From Aliarcobacter sp. (lineage in GTDB: Bacteria; Campylobacterota; Campylobacteria; Campylobacterales; Arcobacteraceae): 64,000 nucleotides of DNA. Position 1 is the first letter of the stretch. Every line of letters begins with the position of its first letter. Below are positions 54,553 through 64,000 of the stretch, piece after piece. The stretch covers positions 62,001 to 126,000 of the forward strand of contig JAQTXA010000002.1 in assembly GCA_028689025.1 (NCBI GenBank). The letters are read 5' to 3'. The notes beneath the pieces were generated by a model that saw nothing but the letters and a program-made list of their open reading frames with translations, did no database searches and was not told the origin of the DNA. The translations under genes were made by a program, and so were the position numbers.

Positions 54553-55578
54553 TTATTTGTTATCAGGTTGAGCAGTATCTATTGAAGATTCTGGCAGTTG
54601 TGGATAAGATATAGTTGGTTTTACACCTTTTAATGTTTTTAAGAAAGTAACGATTTGATTAGCATCTGAATCAGAAATTTGAATTCCTAATTGAACTGAA
54701 CCCATCTCTTTTACAGCATCATTTAATGCCCAAATTTGTCCATTGTGGAAATATGGTGCAGTTTCAGTAATATTTCTTAAAGTTGGTGTTTTAACTTTTC
54801 CATTTTTATCACCTTTAAAGTCTCCTACACTTGCAAATCTATATTTAGAAGCTACTTCAAATGGTTGCATTGTTCCACCTAGAGCAATTCCAGTATGGCA
54901 AGTTGTACATCCTTTATCTATAAATAATGTTAAACCTTTTTTCTCTTCATCATTTAATGCTTTTTCATTCCCATTTAAATAATCATCAAATTTTGATGGA
55001 GTAACTAATGTTTTTTCAAATGTAGCAATTGTTGAAGTAATTTTTGCAAAATCAATTTTTACATCTTTCCCATAAGCAGTTTTAAATTCACTTACATATT
55101 CAGGAATAGAATTAATTCTTTGCTCAACAAGTGATGCAGGAGCAGCCATTTCAGGACCTGCTTGAACTGGACCTTGTGCTTGATCAGCTAAATGAGGACT
55201 TCTTCCATCCCAAAACTGAGCTTTAAAAAATACTGAATTATATACTGTTGGAGAGTTTAAATGATGAGGATTTTCTGTCCAACCATGACCAATAGCGGCA
55301 GAAATACCATCTGCTCCACCAAGTCCTAAATTATGACATGTATTACATGAGATTATTCCACTTTTAGAAAGTCTTGGATCAAAATAAAGCTTTTTACCTA
55401 GCTCTTCTTTTTCTTTCGTTATTGGATCTTTTTTATCATCAATCAATTTCATTAATTCAACTTTTGTTGAAGGTATTGCTGTTAAACCATTACTTTTTGC
55501 TTTTTCCATTAATGCAGAACTTGCAAAAATTGAACTCGCACTTAAGATACAGACTGTTAGAGAAGTTACTAATTTCAA
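54553..55578 (-). CDS. Di-haem cytochrome c peroxidase
   Basis: Periplasmic peroxidase that reduces hydrogen peroxide with electrons from cytochrome c. The signal peptide ends near residue 20 (SIFASS). Two c-type haem sites are present, CNTCHNLG (low-potential peroxidatic haem) and CTTCHTGIALGG (electron-transfer haem), along with ATIATFEKTL, the LFIDKGC segment and TPTLRNITETAPYFHNG. The 341-residue length matches the bacterial CCP/MauG family. Campylobacterota carry such enzymes for defence under microaerobic conditions. Confidence 0.94.
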   Translation of the reverse strand: MKLVTSLTVCILSASSIFASSALMEKAKSNGLTAIPSTKVELMKLIDDKKDPITKEKEELGKKLYFDPRLSKSGIISCNTCHNLGLGGADGISAAIGHGWTENPHHLNSPTVYNSVFFKAQFWDGRSPHLADQAQGPVQAGPEMAAPASLVEQRINSIPEYVSEFKTAYGKDVKIDFAKITSTIATFEKTLVTPSKFDDYLNGNEKALNDEEKKGLTLFIDKGCTTCHTGIALGGTMQPFEVASKYRFASVGDFKGDKNGKVKTPTLRNITETAPYFHNGQIWALNDAVKEMGSVQLGIQISDSDANQIVTFLKTLKGVKPTISYPQLPESSIDTAQPDNK

Positions 55579-55733
55579 GATAAATCCTTTATATAATATG
55601 TGTTACATTTTAGTCAAATGCTATTAATTATATAATGTAAATGTTAATTATTAATTTCTTTACATTATCTTGACATTAAAGGAATTTCATCTTATTTTGT
55701 AAAGAATTTGTAAAGATATATCTTAAAAAAGTT

Positions 55734-55748
55734 TACAGCAATGCTGTA
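55734..55748. promoter_or_regulatory. Perfect 7-1-7 palindrome in the dxs-peroxidase gap
   Basis: TACAGCA-A-TGCTGTA is a perfect dyad in the 276-base gap upstream of the peroxidase gene, about 155 bases before its start. It has the form of a dimeric repressor site. The same gap has a larger inverted repeat (55760-55768 with 55825-55833), described among the findings. No gene is seen in the gap. Confidence 0.35.
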
Positions 55749-55854
55749 TACTGAGAGAATAAAAGAGTTTGTAATTTTATACCTAGAATCTTTCTCCTTA
55801 AATAAAAGATACAAGTTAAAATAGACTCTTTTATATTAAAAAATTATTATGATA

Positions 55855-57660
55855 TTAGTTAACTTTTAGTACTAATTGTTGTGGTAAAAGTCCTAAAGAT
55901 TCTTCAACTAGATTTGTATCCCCATGTTCAATAAAACTATCTTCATATTCAAATGATGTTACTTCTACATTATGGATTTTTTTCTCATTTAAAACTTCTA
56001 AAATTGCACTAGCAACTCCACCTTGTTTTTGTGAATCAGAGAATATATACCAACTATCATATTTAGAAGCTAATTCAACTAAAATATCTTTATCTATTGG
56101 TTTTACAAATCTTAAATCTAGAATTGCTATATCTTCTTCATGCAAAGATTCAGTTTCTACAGCTCTACCAACTCCTGCACCATAGCCAATAAATAGTTTT
56201 TTGGAACTACCCTCTTTTAGAAGCTCTGCTTTTCCTAAGGTAAATGGTGTTGATGGATAAATTAACTCTTGAAATGCACCTCTTGGGTATCTAATTGCAC
56301 AAGGACTTGTTAAATAATAAGCAAATTCTAAACCTGATTCTAAAGTTTTATTATCTCTTGGAGCAAATAGAATCATATTTGGTATAAATCTTAAATATGA
56401 AATATCAAAAGCTCCTTGATGAGTTTCCCCATCATTTCCAACAATTCCCGCTCTATCCATTGCAAAAACAACTGGAAGATTTAATATACATACATCATGA
56501 ATAATTTGGTCAAATCCTCTTTGAAGAAAAGTTGAATAAATAGTAACAAATGGTTTAAAGCCCTCTTTTGCCATTGCTGCCATTGAAGTAATTGCATGTT
56601 GTTCTGCAATTGCCACATCCCAAAATCTATCAGGAAACTCTTTCATAAGTTTATTAATTCCTGTACCACTTGGCATTGCAGCAGTTACTCCCACTACATT
56701 TTCATGATTTTGTGCCAATTCAAGTAAGGCATCAGCAAATACAGCAGTAGCAGCTTTTGGTGCTTCTTTTTTAATAAATACACCATCTTGAATATTAAAA
56801 GGCCCAACACCATGCCAACATTCATGTTGACCTTCAGCTATTGGATAACCTTTTCCTTTTACAGTTCTAGCATGAACGATTACTGGTTTTCCCATTGCTT
56901 TTGCTATTTGTAAAGTATCTATAACTTCAGCTATATCATGTCCATCAATTGGACCTATATAATCAATTCCCATCTCTTCAAACAAAATCCCAGGAGTTAT
57001 TAATTTTAAAGCTTCTTCCATTCTTTTTGCAATATAAGTTGTACCTTCTGGCATATTCTTTTTAATAAATTTATCAACTTTTCCTTTGAATCCTTGATAA
57101 TATTTTCCAGCAAGAAGTTTTGATAAATATTTTGAAATTGCTCCAATTGGTTTTGCAATTGACATTTCATTGTCATTTAAAATAATTACAACAGGAAGTT
57201 TTATATCACCAAGTTCATTTAAAGCTTCATAAACCATTCCAGCAGTCATTGAGCCATCTCCAATCATAACAATTGGAACTCTGCTCTCTTTTTTTAAAGC
57301 GATAGCCTTAGCGGCTCCCACAGCTAAAGAGATTGAAGTTGAACTATGTCCAGCTACAAAATAATCAGCAGGACTCTCATTTGGTTTTGTAAAACCACTA
57401 AGTCCTCCAAATTGTCTTACAGTTTCAAACTCTTCCCATCGTCCAGTTAAGAGCTTATGGGGATAACATTGGTGGGAAACATCGAAAATAAAAGGATCAC
57501 TATATGCATCAAATACATAATGCATTCCAAGAGTTAACTCAACAGCTCCAAGAGTAGACGAGAAATGTCCACCCTTTCTTGATACCACATCAATAATTCT
57601 ATCTCTTATCTCTTGTGATAGTGTTTCTAACTCTTTTACTGATTTGTCTTTTATTTCCAT
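55855..57660 (-). CDS. dxs: 1-deoxy-D-xylulose-5-phosphate synthase
   Basis: Thiamine-diphosphate enzyme condensing pyruvate with glyceraldehyde 3-phosphate, the entry to the MEP isoprenoid pathway. Seen: GGHFSSTLGAVELTLGMHYVF (catalytic His), the ThDP motif VMIGDGSMTAGMVYEALNELG ending in NDNEMSI, GPIDGHD, and the transketolase C-terminal half with AEQHAITSMAAMAKEG. The 601 residues are typical. It is the last gene of lysA-pheA-hisC-dxs. Confidence 0.96.
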   Translation of the reverse strand: MEIKDKSVKELETLSQEIRDRIIDVVSRKGGHFSSTLGAVELTLGMHYVFDAYSDPFIFDVSHQCYPHKLLTGRWEEFETVRQFGGLSGFTKPNESPADYFVAGHSSTSISLAVGAAKAIALKKESRVPIVMIGDGSMTAGMVYEALNELGDIKLPVVIILNDNEMSIAKPIGAISKYLSKLLAGKYYQGFKGKVDKFIKKNMPEGTTYIAKRMEEALKLITPGILFEEMGIDYIGPIDGHDIAEVIDTLQIAKAMGKPVIVHARTVKGKGYPIAEGQHECWHGVGPFNIQDGVFIKKEAPKAATAVFADALLELAQNHENVVGVTAAMPSGTGINKLMKEFPDRFWDVAIAEQHAITSMAAMAKEGFKPFVTIYSTFLQRGFDQIIHDVCILNLPVVFAMDRAGIVGNDGETHQGAFDISYLRFIPNMILFAPRDNKTLESGLEFAYYLTSPCAIRYPRGAFQELIYPSTPFTLGKAELLKEGSSKKLFIGYGAGVGRAVETESLHEEDIAILDLRFVKPIDKDILVELASKYDSWYIFSDSQKQGGVASAILEVLNEKKIHNVEVTSFEYEDSFIEHGDTNLVEESLGLLPQQLVLKVN

Positions 57661-57673
57661 TTTTTTTGATACT

Positions 57674-58780
57674 TTATTTTAATTTTTCTAATACTTCGTC
57701 TAATTGTTCAAATACTTTTGTATTTTGCTCGTTTCTTCCTATTGTAATTCTAATTGCATTTTGTCCATATCCAGTTAAATCTCTTACAATTACTCCCCTT
57801 TCAAGAAGTTTTTGTGCAACTGTTTTTGATACAAATTTATCACCAAATTTTATTGTTATAAAATTTGTATATGATGGAATATATTCAAAACCTCTTGAAT
57901 TAGCATAATCTTCATATCTTGTCATCTCTTCAAAGTTTTTAGCAATACAAGCAGTTACAAACTCTTCATCTTTTAGTGCTTCAATTGCAGCAGCTAATGT
58001 TAAAGTTGTAATATTAAATGGTGCTCTTAATTTATATAAAGTATTTATAATTTCAGGTTGAGCTATACCATATCCAACTCTCATTCCACCAAGGGCATAA
58101 GCTTTTGAAAAAGTTCCTAAGTAGATTGCATTTGGGAAATTTGCAATTAAATCTTTTGCATTTATTCTTTTTTTCTCATCTTTAAATGCTGCGTATTCTT
58201 GATAAGCTCCATCTACTACAACTAATGTCTCTTTATCAACTGTTTCTAAAAAAGCGTAAACATCATCTTTATCTAAACATTCACCTAATGGATTATTTGG
58301 TAAACATAAGAAAATTACATCTGCTCCATGTTCTTTATAAAGTCGTGAAAATTGCTCAAGATTATGTTGATCATCTTCAGTTTTAATAATTGTTGCACCT
58401 GTTTGTTTTCCATAAATTTCATACATAGCAAATGTTGTTTTTGCCATTAAAATTTTTGAATCTTTTTCACATTTTGCATGAACACAATACTCTAAAATTT
58501 GGTCACTTCCAGAACCAATAATTACATGTTTACTTGTTAAATCAAATTTATTAGCTAATGCTTCTTTTAATTCAAACATTGAATCATCTGGATAAATGAA
58601 CATATTTTTAGCTAATTCTTGAATTCTTTCTACAACTTTTGGACTAGTTCCATAAGGATTTTCATTTGAAGCTAATTTTATAACATCTTTTGGATTTACT
58701 CCAAACTCTCTAACAACTAATTCTATTGGTTTTCCAGCTTCATAAGTTGTAACATTTTCTAATACTTGATTAAATTGCAT
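57674..58780 (-). CDS. hisC: Histidinol-phosphate aminotransferase
   Basis: PLP-dependent class I/II aminotransferase, 368 residues. Seen: [50 protein letters not shown] and the PLP lysine in [18 protein letters not shown]. Position directly after pheA suggests it may also transaminate aromatic precursors, as HisC-type enzymes do in some bacteria; that is inference. It precedes dxs by 13 bases. Confidence 0.93.
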   Translation of the reverse strand: MQFNQVLENVTTYEAGKPIELVVREFGVNPKDVIKLASNENPYGTSPKVVERIQELAKNMFIYPDDSMFELKEALANKFDLTSKHVIIGSGSDQILEYCVHAKCEKDSKILMAKTTFAMYEIYGKQTGATIIKTEDDQHNLEQFSRLYKEHGADVIFLCLPNNPLGECLDKDDVYAFLETVDKETLVVVDGAYQEYAAFKDEKKRINAKDLIANFPNAIYLGTFSKAYALGGMRVGYGIAQPEIINTLYKLRAPFNITTLTLAAAIEALKDEEFVTACIAKNFEEMTRYEDYANSRGFEYIPSYTNFITIKFGDKFVSKTVAQKLLERGVIVRDLTGYGQNAIRITIGRNEQNTKVFEQLDEVLEKLK

Positions 58781-58801
58781 TTACATTTCCTATTATTTTT
58801 A

Positions 58802-59878
58802 TTAAATATCGTTTATCTCTTTTACGTAAGAACCAAGAACTTTAACACTACTTTGGTGTTTTAGTAGGACTTTTTTAACATTTTCGTCGTCTTTATGACC
58901 ATCAAAATCAATAAAGAAAATTGAATTTCCCTCAACAATATGTGATTTTATTTTAGTTAGATTAATACCAGCTTCATTAAAATCTGTTAAAAATTCAACT
59001 AAAACTCCTTGTCTATCAGGGAATTTTACTAAAATAGAAGTTTTATCATTTCCACTTTGAGCATTTTCAAAATCACTTATTATAAAAAATCTAGTTTTGT
59101 TGTTATCTTTATCTTCAATGTTTTCAAATAAGATTGGAAGATTATGTAATTTTGCTCCAACATGGGGACAAATTGCAGCACTTCCTGGCTCATTTGCTGC
59201 AATTTTTGCAGCTTTTGTTGTTGATTCTATTGGAATTAATTCCACTTCATCTAAGCCAAAATTTGTTAAAAATTTTCTACACTGTTCAAAAGCAATATCT
59301 TTTGAATAAATCTTTTTTATATCACTTACTTTATCGCATTTTGTTGCTAGTGTATGATGAATATTTAAAACCACTTCTGCAATAATTTTTAAATTATAAT
59401 TACTTAAACAATTTATCGTATCAGTTACAATTCCATTTGATGAATTTTCAATTGGAACAACACCAAATTTTACTTTTTTAGTGTCAACTTCTCTGAATAT
59501 TCCATTAATTGAACCAATAGAAATATATGAGCTCATTGCACCAAATCGCCCTTCAGCTGCTTGGTGAGTAAAACTTCCCTCTGGTCCAAGATATGCAATA
59601 TTTTCTGGTAACTCAATATTTCTTGAAATGGCAAAAATTTCTAAAAATAGAGCTTCAATAGCACTTCTATTTAAAAGTCCATCATTTTCATTATTGATTT
59701 TTTCAAGTCTATCAATAATTGATTTTTCTCGCTCAGGTCTATAAATTGCTCCGCCACTTTTTGCTTTTACAGCTCCAACTTCATGAACTATTTTCATTCT
59801 TTGATTTATTAATTCTAATAGAGTATTATCAATATTATCAAGTTTGTTTCTAAGTTCTATTAATCCCTCTTCACCCAT
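58802..59878 (-). CDS. pheA: Chorismate mutase / prephenate dehydratase (P-protein)
   Basis: Bifunctional enzyme of phenylalanine synthesis, 358 residues. The chorismate mutase domain is at the N-terminus (LRNKLDNIDNTLLELINQRM... RPEREKSIIDRL), followed by the dehydratase domain starting ENIAYLGPEGSFTHQAAEGRFG with the catalytic Thr segment KTRFFII, and the C-terminal ACT domain TSILVKFPDRQGVLVEFL with the phenylalanine-sensing KIKSH-type segment. It lies between lysA and hisC. Confidence 0.95.
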   Translation of the reverse strand: MGEEGLIELRNKLDNIDNTLLELINQRMKIVHEVGAVKAKSGGAIYRPEREKSIIDRLEKINNENDGLLNRSAIEALFLEIFAISRNIELPENIAYLGPEGSFTHQAAEGRFGAMSSYISIGSINGIFREVDTKKVKFGVVPIENSSNGIVTDTINCLSNYNLKIIAEVVLNIHHTLATKCDKVSDIKKIYSKDIAFEQCRKFLTNFGLDEVELIPIESTTKAAKIAANEPGSAAICPHVGAKLHNLPILFENIEDKDNNKTRFFIISDFENAQSGNDKTSILVKFPDRQGVLVEFLTDFNEAGINLTKIKSHIVEGNSIFFIDFDGHKDDENVKKVLLKHQSSVKVLGSYVKEINDI

Positions 59879-59895
59879 AAAAAGACCTTTTCTAA

Positions 59896-61104
59896 TTATT
59901 TTATAAACTCTTCTTCTAAAGCAATTATATCTTCAAAAGTTTCTCTTTTTCTAATTAATCTATCAATTCCATTTTCAACAGCAATTTCAGCAACTTTTCC
60001 TCTTGTATTATAGTTACTAGCCATTGTAAATCCATAAGCTCCAGCACTATAAATAGCAACTAAATCATTATGTTCTGTTTTAGGTAATTGTACATTTTTA
60101 GCAAAAAAGTCTCCACTTTCACATACTGGTCCTACTAAATTACAATCTGAAAACTCTTGATTGTCATTTAAAACTTCAACTCTATGGTAAGCATTATATA
60201 AAGATGGTCTAATTAAATCATTCATAGCTCCATCAACTATAACAAATCTTTTATTTCCATTTACTTTTTCATATAAAACTTTTGTTACAAATGTTCCAGC
60301 ATTTCCAACCATAAATCTACCTGGTTCACAAATTACTGTAATATCTAAACCATACATAGTTTCAAGTATACTTTGCGCATACTCAGTTGTATCAATTAAT
60401 GTTTCATCATTATAAACAATTCCTAAACCACCACCAATATCCATAAATGATAGTTCTATTTTAACTGCTTTTAAATTTCTTACTAAATCTGCAATAATTT
60501 TCACAGACTCTTTAATTGGTTGTAATTGAGTTAATTGAGAACCAATATGACAATGCATTCCAACTGGATCTAAATTTTCAGAATTTTTACATTGGATATA
60601 CATTCTTTTTGCAGTATCAATATCTACACCAAATTTGTTTTCATGAAGTCCAGTTGAAATATATGGATGAGTTTGAGGGTCAATATTTGGATTAACTCTT
60701 ACAGAAATTCTAGCAACTTTTCCTAATTCTTTTGCAATTAGTTCAACTCTATTTAACTCAGCATCACTTTCAACATTAATCATTAAAATATCAAGCTCTA
60801 GTGCTTGTCTAATTTCATCATCAATTTTTCCAACACCTGAAAAAATGATTTTATATGGAGCAATACCAACTTTTAAAGCACGTTTTACTTCACCAATACT
60901 AACACAATCTGCACCTGCACCTAAATCTGCTAAATGTTTAATAACACTTAGATTTGAATTTGCTTTTACAGCATAAGCAATAAGAGATTTTCTTGCTCTA
61001 AATGCACCTTTTAACTCTTCATATTGTTTTGTAATATGGTCAAAATCATACACATAATAAGGCGTTTGATATTTATTTGCTAACTCTTTAAAATTTATAC
61101 TCAT
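59896..61104 (-). CDS. lysA: Diaminopimelate decarboxylase
   Basis: PLP enzyme making lysine from meso-diaminopimelate. Fold type III alanine-racemase-like barrel with PLP lysine in IAYAVKANSNLSVIKHL, the HCHIGSQL and FMDIGGGLGIVY segments, ICEPGRFMV and the active-site GPVCESGDFFAKN. 402 residues is normal. First gene of the lysA-pheA-hisC-dxs run. AGGATAAT precedes the ATG by about ten bases. Confidence 0.96.
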   Translation of the reverse strand: MSINFKELANKYQTPYYVYDFDHITKQYEELKGAFRARKSLIAYAVKANSNLSVIKHLADLGAGADCVSIGEVKRALKVGIAPYKIIFSGVGKIDDEIRQALELDILMINVESDAELNRVELIAKELGKVARISVRVNPNIDPQTHPYISTGLHENKFGVDIDTAKRMYIQCKNSENLDPVGMHCHIGSQLTQLQPIKESVKIIADLVRNLKAVKIELSFMDIGGGLGIVYNDETLIDTTEYAQSILETMYGLDITVICEPGRFMVGNAGTFVTKVLYEKVNGNKRFVIVDGAMNDLIRPSLYNAYHRVEVLNDNQEFSDCNLVGPVCESGDFFAKNVQLPKTEHNDLVAIYSAGAYGFTMASNYNTRGKVAEIAVENGIDRLIRKRETFEDIIALEEEFIK

Positions 61105-61168
61105 TATAATAATTATCCTAATATTTAAAATCTTAATTTAAAATTTCATTAAATTTAAAAGTAAAATC

Positions 61169-61195
61169 TTTATTCTCTTTATTCTCTTTATTCTG
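61169..61195. repeat. Three 9-bp tandem repeats
   Basis: Three head-to-tail copies of TTTATTCTC (the last ends in G) lie in the 228-base fabI-lysA gap, between the large inverted-repeat element and lysA. Copy-number change between strains could alter spacing of the lysA promoter. Confidence 0.6.
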
Positions 61196-61216
61196 ATAGT
61201 AGTCAGAAAGTGGAGA

Positions 61217-61317
61217 TTTTGAGTGAAGTTCAAGGCGGAGAGTAAATTTTAAATAGGAGCTTACATAAAGTAAGTGAGTATTTAAAATTTACTCTCCAAC
61301 GCAGAAATTCGCCAAAA
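61217..61317. repeat. Nested inverted-repeat element between fabI and lysA
   Basis: A 101-base structured element. A perfect 19-bp inverted repeat (61237-61255 with 61279-61297) encloses a small hairpin (CTTAC with GTAAG around ATAAA). Outside it, imperfect pairing continues to TTTTG at 61217 and CAAAA at 61313-61317, via GAAGTTC and GAAATTC. It starts 16 bases after the fabI stop in the direction of transcription. It has no ORF and no T run typical of a simple terminator. It looks like a mobile or dispersed palindromic unit or a stable RNA structure. Confidence 0.75.
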
Positions 61318-61332
61318 GCTTACGCTTATTGA

Positions 61333-62868
<1,536 letters not shown>

Positions 62869-62869
<1 letters not shown>

Positions 62870-64000
62870 TAATTGTCTTCCTCAAGTACAAGTGCTTTAA
62901 CACCTGGAAGAATTTTTCCTTCTATTAATTCAAGAGAAGCTCCACCACCAGTACTTATAAATGTCATTTCATCTTCATCACCTGTGATTCTTACAAGGTC
63001 AGCTGTATCTCCACCACCAACAACAGTAGTAGCAAATGAATTAGCAACTGCATGAGAAATTTTCGTACTTCCTTTTGCAAATTTATCCATTTCATAAACA
63101 CCCATTGGTCCATTCCATAAAATAGTATTTGCATCTTCTAAAGCTTCAGAAAATAACATTGCAGATGCAGGTCCAATATCAAGTCCCATCCAATCTTTTG
63201 GAATCTCTTGAATTGTTACAATTTTTGCAATTGCCTCTGCGCTAAACGTTTCAGCTGCAACAACATCAACTGGTAAATATAGTTTAACACCTAATTGTTT
63301 TGCTTCATCCATAATTTTAATGGCTTCAGGAATTAAATCTTCTTCAACTAAAGATTTTCCAATTTCATGTCCTAATGCTTTAAGAAATGTAAATGCCATT
63401 CCTCCACCAATAATAATTTTGTCAACTTTTGGAACTAAATTATGTAAAGCTTCAAGTTTTCCTGAAACTTTTGATCCACCAACAATTGATATAAATGGTC
63501 TTTTTGGATTGTGAACAATATGATGGAAAAATTTAATCTCTTTTGCCATTAAAAAACCAGCTGCTTTATGCTCCATATCAAAATATTTTGCAATTCCTTC
63601 AACTGATGAATGAGCTCTGTGAGAAACACCAAAAGCATCATTAATATACACTTCTGCCATTGACGCTAGTTTTGCACTTAATGCTTCATCATTTTTTGTT
63701 TCACCTACTTCAAATCTCATATTTTCTAATAATAAAATTTCACCTGATTTAAGTTCTTTTGCCATTTTCATAGTTTCATCACAAATAATACTAGGAGCCA
63801 TTTGTATCTCTTGTTTTAAAAGAGTATGTAATCTTTTTGCAATTGGTGCTAAAGAAAACTCTTCTTCAAATCCACCTTTTGGTCTTCCAAAATGTGAAGC
63901 TAAAATAACAGAACAATCATTATCGATACAATATCTAATAGTACTTAATGCACTTCTAATTCTTCTATCATCTGTAATATTATTATATTCATCCATTGGA
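62869..64000 (-). CDS. pgk: Phosphoglycerate kinase (5' end cut by window)
   Basis: Transfers phosphate from 1,3-bisphosphoglycerate to ADP. The frame is still open at base 64000: the codon before the internal ATG at 63996 is CCA, matching the (V)PM..DRR opening of PGK, so about 20-25 N-terminal residues lie outside. Seen: [62 protein letters not shown] and the terminal [15 protein letters not shown]. It is translationally coupled to tpiA; gapA often lies upstream but cannot be seen. Confidence 0.96.

Overview
The window is AT-rich, densely packed bacterial chromosome from the Campylobacterota, most likely an Arcobacter-type organism (Arcobacteraceae). The evidence is a Campylobacter-type major outer-membrane porin, a cbb3 oxidase cluster ordered ccoN-ccoO-ccoQ-ccoP followed by a DUF4006 gene, and a ylxR-infB-rbfA-rimP block next to thrB and lpxC. 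This placement is by recognition of families and gene order, not by a database search. TTG start codons are common here (ylxR, the M23 peptidase, nrnA, truB, the cytochrome c at 15.3 kb, maf, tadA and others). I see no tRNA, rRNA, CRISPR array, insertion sequence or prophage.

Layout. 0-1.1 kb (+): end of serA and efp. 1.35-12.7 kb (-): ribD, then a long block read nadA-nadC-nrnA-M23 peptidase-lpxC-tsaB-thrB-ylxR-infB-rbfA-rimP with overlapping or closely spaced genes, closed by a hairpin. 12.75-17.1 kb (+): plsY, folB-like, the porin with a structured leader, a cytochrome c and prfB. 17.1-24.3 kb (-): ccoNOQP, DUF4006, a 30-residue membrane peptide, a TPM-domain protein and a FixH-like protein, with an AddB-type nuclease at the distal end. 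24.5-28.6 kb (-): helicase-truB-ispE-smpB. 28.8-34.3 kb: a LysR regulator (+), then a radical SAM protein, purF, dapB, trxB and trxA (-). 34.4-44.5 kb: alaS and a CopD-like membrane protein (+), transporters (MFS, AEC, an unassigned permease, DMT), a pair of NlpC/P60 lipoproteins, and maf.

44.65-54.5 kb (+) is the accessory highlight: a compact tad (tight adherence / Flp pilus) locus with pilin, prepilin peptidase, TadG-like protein, tadZ, tadA, tadB, tadC, rcpC, tadE-like protein and rcpA secretin. Several parts are atypical. The peptidase has no canonical start codon upstream of its first catalytic aspartate. The pilin and the two minor pilin-like proteins share an unusual N-terminal signature. 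The TadG-like protein carries a Cys-Asp-Cys-Asp-Cys motif. RcpC has what looks like a C-terminal SH3-type domain. A hairpin follows the pilin gene and an inverted repeat sits on its putative promoter.

54.5-64 kb (-): a di-haem cytochrome c peroxidase, the lysA-pheA-hisC-dxs run, and pgk (cut by the window edge)-tpiA-fabI. A long nested inverted-repeat element lies between fabI and lysA. No gap exceeds 300 bases; the largest (55579-55854, 13720-13966, 61105-61332, 33725-33941, 1141-1349) are described individually.

The window as a whole supports translation (EF-P, IF-2, RbfA, RimP, RF2, AlaRS, SmpB, TruB), microaerobic respiration, amino-acid, cofactor, isoprenoid and lipid A biosynthesis, plus one surface-adhesion apparatus.
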